The position numbers and the translations under genes are program-made. A stretch of DNA of 10,458 bases from an uncultured Shinella sp. (GTDB taxonomy: Bacteria; Pseudomonadota; Alphaproteobacteria; Rhizobiales; Rhizobiaceae): the NCBI RefSeq assembly GCF_946479415.1, contig NZ_CAMLFY010000144.1, positions 1 through 10,458 of the forward strand, given 5' to 3'. Of this stretch, positions 9,016-10,458 are shown in pieces. Below the pieces are notes generated by a model that was not told where the DNA came from, made no database searches, and worked only from the letters and a program-made list of their open reading frames with translations. Position 1 is the first letter of the stretch; every line of letters starts with the position of its first letter.

Positions 9016-9345
9016 TCAGGCGGTTTCCGGTGGGACGGGTGCACCGTTCTCGTCATAGAGGCGCTGGGCTTCTGCAACGGTCACCTGGGGCGTCATGCCC
9101 TGTGCGGTGATGAGCGCAAGAGCGAGCGCTGGCGGCTGGATGATGTTGAGCACCGCGACGGTGCGCGCATCGCCACGCAGCTTCGCGTCCTCGCTCCAGG
9201 TGTGGATGCGCTGCTCGAACAGCGTGTTCGCACGCGTCTGCATCTTCATGCCCTGCGCGGCATAGGCGGCGGTGGCGGGCGAAACTGTCACGATCTGAGT
9301 CATGGCGTTCAACGAGAGTTGGTTCAGGTTCGTGCAATTTATCAT
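9016..9345 (-). CDS. Small protein of unknown function
   Basis: A 109-residue open frame that I do not recognise. It has no signal peptide or convincing membrane segment. A mixed hydrophobic stretch, I-Q-P-P-A-L-A-L-A-L-I-T-A-Q-G (about 69-83), is followed by an acidic, proline-rich tail (Y-D-E-N-G-A-P-V-P-P-E-T-A). Evidence that it is real: an AAAGG site about five bases before the ATG at 9345, a strong dedicated terminator after the stop, and GC-rich third positions matching its neighbours. An ATG at 9303 (residue 15) is a possible shorter start, since the first 14 residues (N-C-T-N-L-N-Q) are unlike the rest, but it has a poorer ribosome-binding site. It is divergent from the RAM gene and not in the gcv operon. 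Opposite-strand frames over the same region cross the riboswitch and terminator and are less likely. Confidence 0.65.
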   Translation of the reverse strand: MINCTNLNQLSLNAMTQIVTVSPATAAYAAQGMKMQTRANTLFEQRIHTWSEDAKLRGDARTVAVLNIIQPPALALALITAQGMTPQVTVAEAQRLYDENGAPVPPETA

Positions 9346-9423
9346 TTGCGCCTTTCGCGTGTATGAAACGCGGCAGTTGCATTTTCATCGAGTTTTAACG
9401 ATCTGTACGAATTTCGGTCGGCC

Positions 9424-9453
9424 TTGCCTTTGCCGTGAAAATTCCGTCATAAG
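9424..9453 (+). promoter_or_regulatory. Possible promoter of the RAM-domain gene
   Basis: TTGCCT (9424-9429) and CATAAG (9448-9453) are separated by 18 bases and could be -35 and -10 boxes. Both match the consensus only partly. The position would put the hairpins at 9464-9531 into a leader of about 110 bases. Confidence 0.35.
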
Positions 9454-9463
9454 AGAGCGGAAA

Positions 9464-9531
9464 TGCCGCCGGAATCGGGCGGCAAAAGCAATCCCAGCAA
9501 AAGTGTGCAGTGGTTTTGCGTCCGGGATTGC
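9464..9531 (+). promoter_or_regulatory. Two consecutive hairpins in the leader of the RAM-domain gene
   Basis: Hairpin 1: TGCCGCC (9464-9470) with GGCGGCA (9478-9484), seven-base loop. Hairpin 2, three bases later: GCAATCCC (9488-9495) with GGGATTGC (9524-9531), continued inward by GCAAAA (9497-9502) with TTTTGC (9514-9519), 14 pairs in all with a small asymmetric internal loop and an 11-base terminal loop. The gene starts 41 bases after hairpin 2. Neither is followed by a U-tract, so they are not ordinary terminators. I do not recognise a known riboswitch family. Structure is seen; a regulatory role or small-RNA identity is inference. Confidence 0.45.
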
Positions 9532-9572
9532 GATCATAGGAAAAGCATGCCGCCGATGGCGCGGGAGGACCG

Positions 9573-9809
9573 ATGAAGCCGATTTTCGTGCAATTGCAAT
9601 GCGCTCCGGGCAAGACCTATGAAGTCGCCGATGCGCTTTACGCTACGGAACTCATTTCGGAGCTTTATTCTACCAGCGGCGAATACGATCTGCTCCTCAA
9701 GGTCTATGTCGACAGCGAAGAGGATATCGGCAAGTTCATCAACGACCACGTCGCCTCCATCCCCGGCATCGTGCGTTCGCTGACCACGCTGACCTTCCGC
9801 GCGTTCTAA
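9573..9809 (+). CDS. Stand-alone Lrp/AsnC effector-binding (RAM) domain protein
   Basis: A 78-residue protein consisting only of the ligand-binding domain of the Lrp/AsnC regulators, with no helix-turn-helix. The start M-K-P-I-F-V-Q-L-Q-C (beta 1), the helix at about 14-30, the hallmark S-G-E-Y-D-L-L-L-K-V (35-44), the D-I-G-K-F-I-N-D helix (51-58), I-P-G-I-V-R-S (63-69) and the final T-T-L-T-F strand form a whole alpha-beta sandwich, so it is not a truncated regulator. Such domains form dimers or higher oligomers and bind amino acids at the interface. A stand-alone form may sense an amino acid or modulate a full Lrp protein; the ligand here is unknown. The ATG at 9573 has GGGAGG six bases or so upstream. 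It lies near the glycine operon but is separately transcribed, so any functional link is only suggestive. Confidence 0.88.
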   Translation: MKPIFVQLQCAPGKTYEVADALYATELISELYSTSGEYDLLLKVYVDSEEDIGKFINDHVASIPGIVRSLTTLTFRAF

Positions 9810-9868
9810 GACTGTTCCCCTCCGCTGGTTCTTGCGCTAAAGCACGGCGCAACGAAAGAAGGCTGGAC

Positions 9869-10458
9869 ATGGCAGGCATCGAACACAAGCAGGTTGAGAG
9901 CGACGAGGCGGGCATGCGCCTCGACCGGTGGTTCAAGGTCCACTATCCGGGTCTCGGCTTCGGCCCGCTCCAGAAATTGCTGCGCTCCGGCCAGGTGCGC
10001 ATCGATGGCGGCCGCGTCAAGAGCGACACTCGCGTACAGCCGGGACAGATGATCCGCATCCCTCCGATGGAGGTCGATGCCAAGAAGGCCGGGCCGATCG
10101 CCGGCCGCGAGCTGAAACATTCCTCCGATCACGAGTTGCTCTCCCGCATGCTGCTGCATGAGGACGAGAAGGTCATCGTGCTCAACAAGCCGGCCGGCAT
10201 CGCCGTGCAGGGCGGCTCGGGCGTCAACCGCCATATCGACCAGATGCTTGAGGCCTGGACCAGCCCGAAGGGCGAGAAGCCGCGCCTCGTACACCGGCTC
10301 GACCGCGACACGTCTGGCGTGCTCGTCATCGCCCGCACGCGCGGCGCCGCACAGAAGCTGACCGCCGCCTTCCGCGAGCGCGATACCAAGAAGACCTACT
10401 GGTCGCTGGTGATGGGCGTGCCGAAGAAGCGCGAGGACAAGATTTCGACCTGGCTCGT
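9869..10458 (+). CDS. RluC/RluD-type 23S rRNA pseudouridine synthase (3' end outside window)
   Basis: An RluA-family enzyme that isomerises specific uridines in large-subunit rRNA. The first 196 codons are present; family members are usually about 300-340 residues, so the C-terminal part is cut off by the window edge. An S4 RNA-binding domain occupies about residues 14-65 (M-R-L-D-R-W ... G-Q-V-R-I-D-G ... V-Q-P-G-Q-M-I). The catalytic domain begins at about 95 (L-H-E-D-E-K-V-I-V-L-N-K-P-A-G) and has the active-site motif H-R-L-D-R-D-T-S-G with catalytic D145. The S4 domain points to RluC or RluD rather than RluA, which lacks it; the two cannot be told apart here, so no symbol is given. The ATG at 9869 follows GAAGG six bases upstream, 59 bases after the RAM gene, and the two may be cotranscribed. 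Confidence 0.92.
   Translation, partial: MAGIEHKQVESDEAGMRLDRWFKVHYPGLGFGPLQKLLRSGQVRIDGGRVKSDTRVQPGQMIRIPPMEVDAKKAGPIAGRELKHSSDHELLSRMLLHEDEKVIVLNKPAGIAVQGGSGVNRHIDQMLEAWTSPKGEKPRLVHRLDRDTSGVLVIARTRGAAQKLTAAFRERDTKKTYWSLVMGVPKKREDKISTWL

Noticed and set aside
8773..9366. A 197-codon open frame on the + strand across the riboswitch, terminator and unknown gene
   Set aside because: It would translate the complement of the riboswitch aptamer and of an intrinsic terminator, and its product has no recognisable feature.

Overview
The window is a GC-rich, densely coded chromosomal segment. Its codon bias, gene repertoire and order (end of a suf operon with sufS-sufT-sufA, a gcvT-gcvH-gcvP operon behind a tandem glycine riboswitch, and a dispersed palindrome of the kind common in rhizobial intergenic regions) point to an alphaproteobacterium of the Rhizobiales, most likely Rhizobiaceae (Rhizobium/Agrobacterium/Ensifer/Shinella type). 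This is inferred from reading the sequence; no database search was run. No phage, IS, tRNA, rRNA or CRISPR element was seen.

Layout. (1) 1-1807, + strand: 3' end of the SUF iron-sulfur assembly operon, with sufS (5' end outside the window), a sufT-type MIP18/DUF59 gene, a RIME-like palindrome that begins on the last base of the sufT stop codon, sufA, and an intrinsic terminator. (2) 1882-4138, + strand: a two-gene two-component unit, namely a soluble PAS-PAS-PAS histidine kinase and a stand-alone receiver overlapping it by 17 bp. A strong hairpin at 4163-4189 lies between this unit and the convergent gcvP. (3) 4209-8902, - strand: the glycine cleavage operon read gcvT, gcvH, gcvP. Its leader has a recognisable sigma70-type promoter, a two-aptamer glycine riboswitch, and an expression platform whose last hairpin covers the gcvT ribosome-binding site and abuts a TTG start codon. 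(4) 8951-9345, - strand: a 109-codon gene of unknown function with its own terminator. (5) 9424-10458, + strand: a structured leader with two hairpins, a stand-alone Lrp/AsnC effector-binding (RAM) domain protein, and the 5' part of an RluC/RluD-type 23S rRNA pseudouridine synthase running off the window.

How the genes work together. SufS supplies persulfide sulfur, SufT and SufA help mature or deliver Fe-S clusters. GcvP decarboxylates glycine, GcvH carries the aminomethyl group on lipoyl-lysine, and GcvT passes it to tetrahydrofolate. The riboswitch makes this operon responsive to its own substrate. The kinase/receiver pair and the RAM protein are signalling or amino-acid-sensing genes whose targets cannot be read from this sequence. 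The core content is ordinary for the group. The parts most worth a second look are regulatory: the gcvT expression platform, the paired hairpins ahead of the RAM gene, the dyad over the gcvT -35 box, and the palindrome inside the suf operon.
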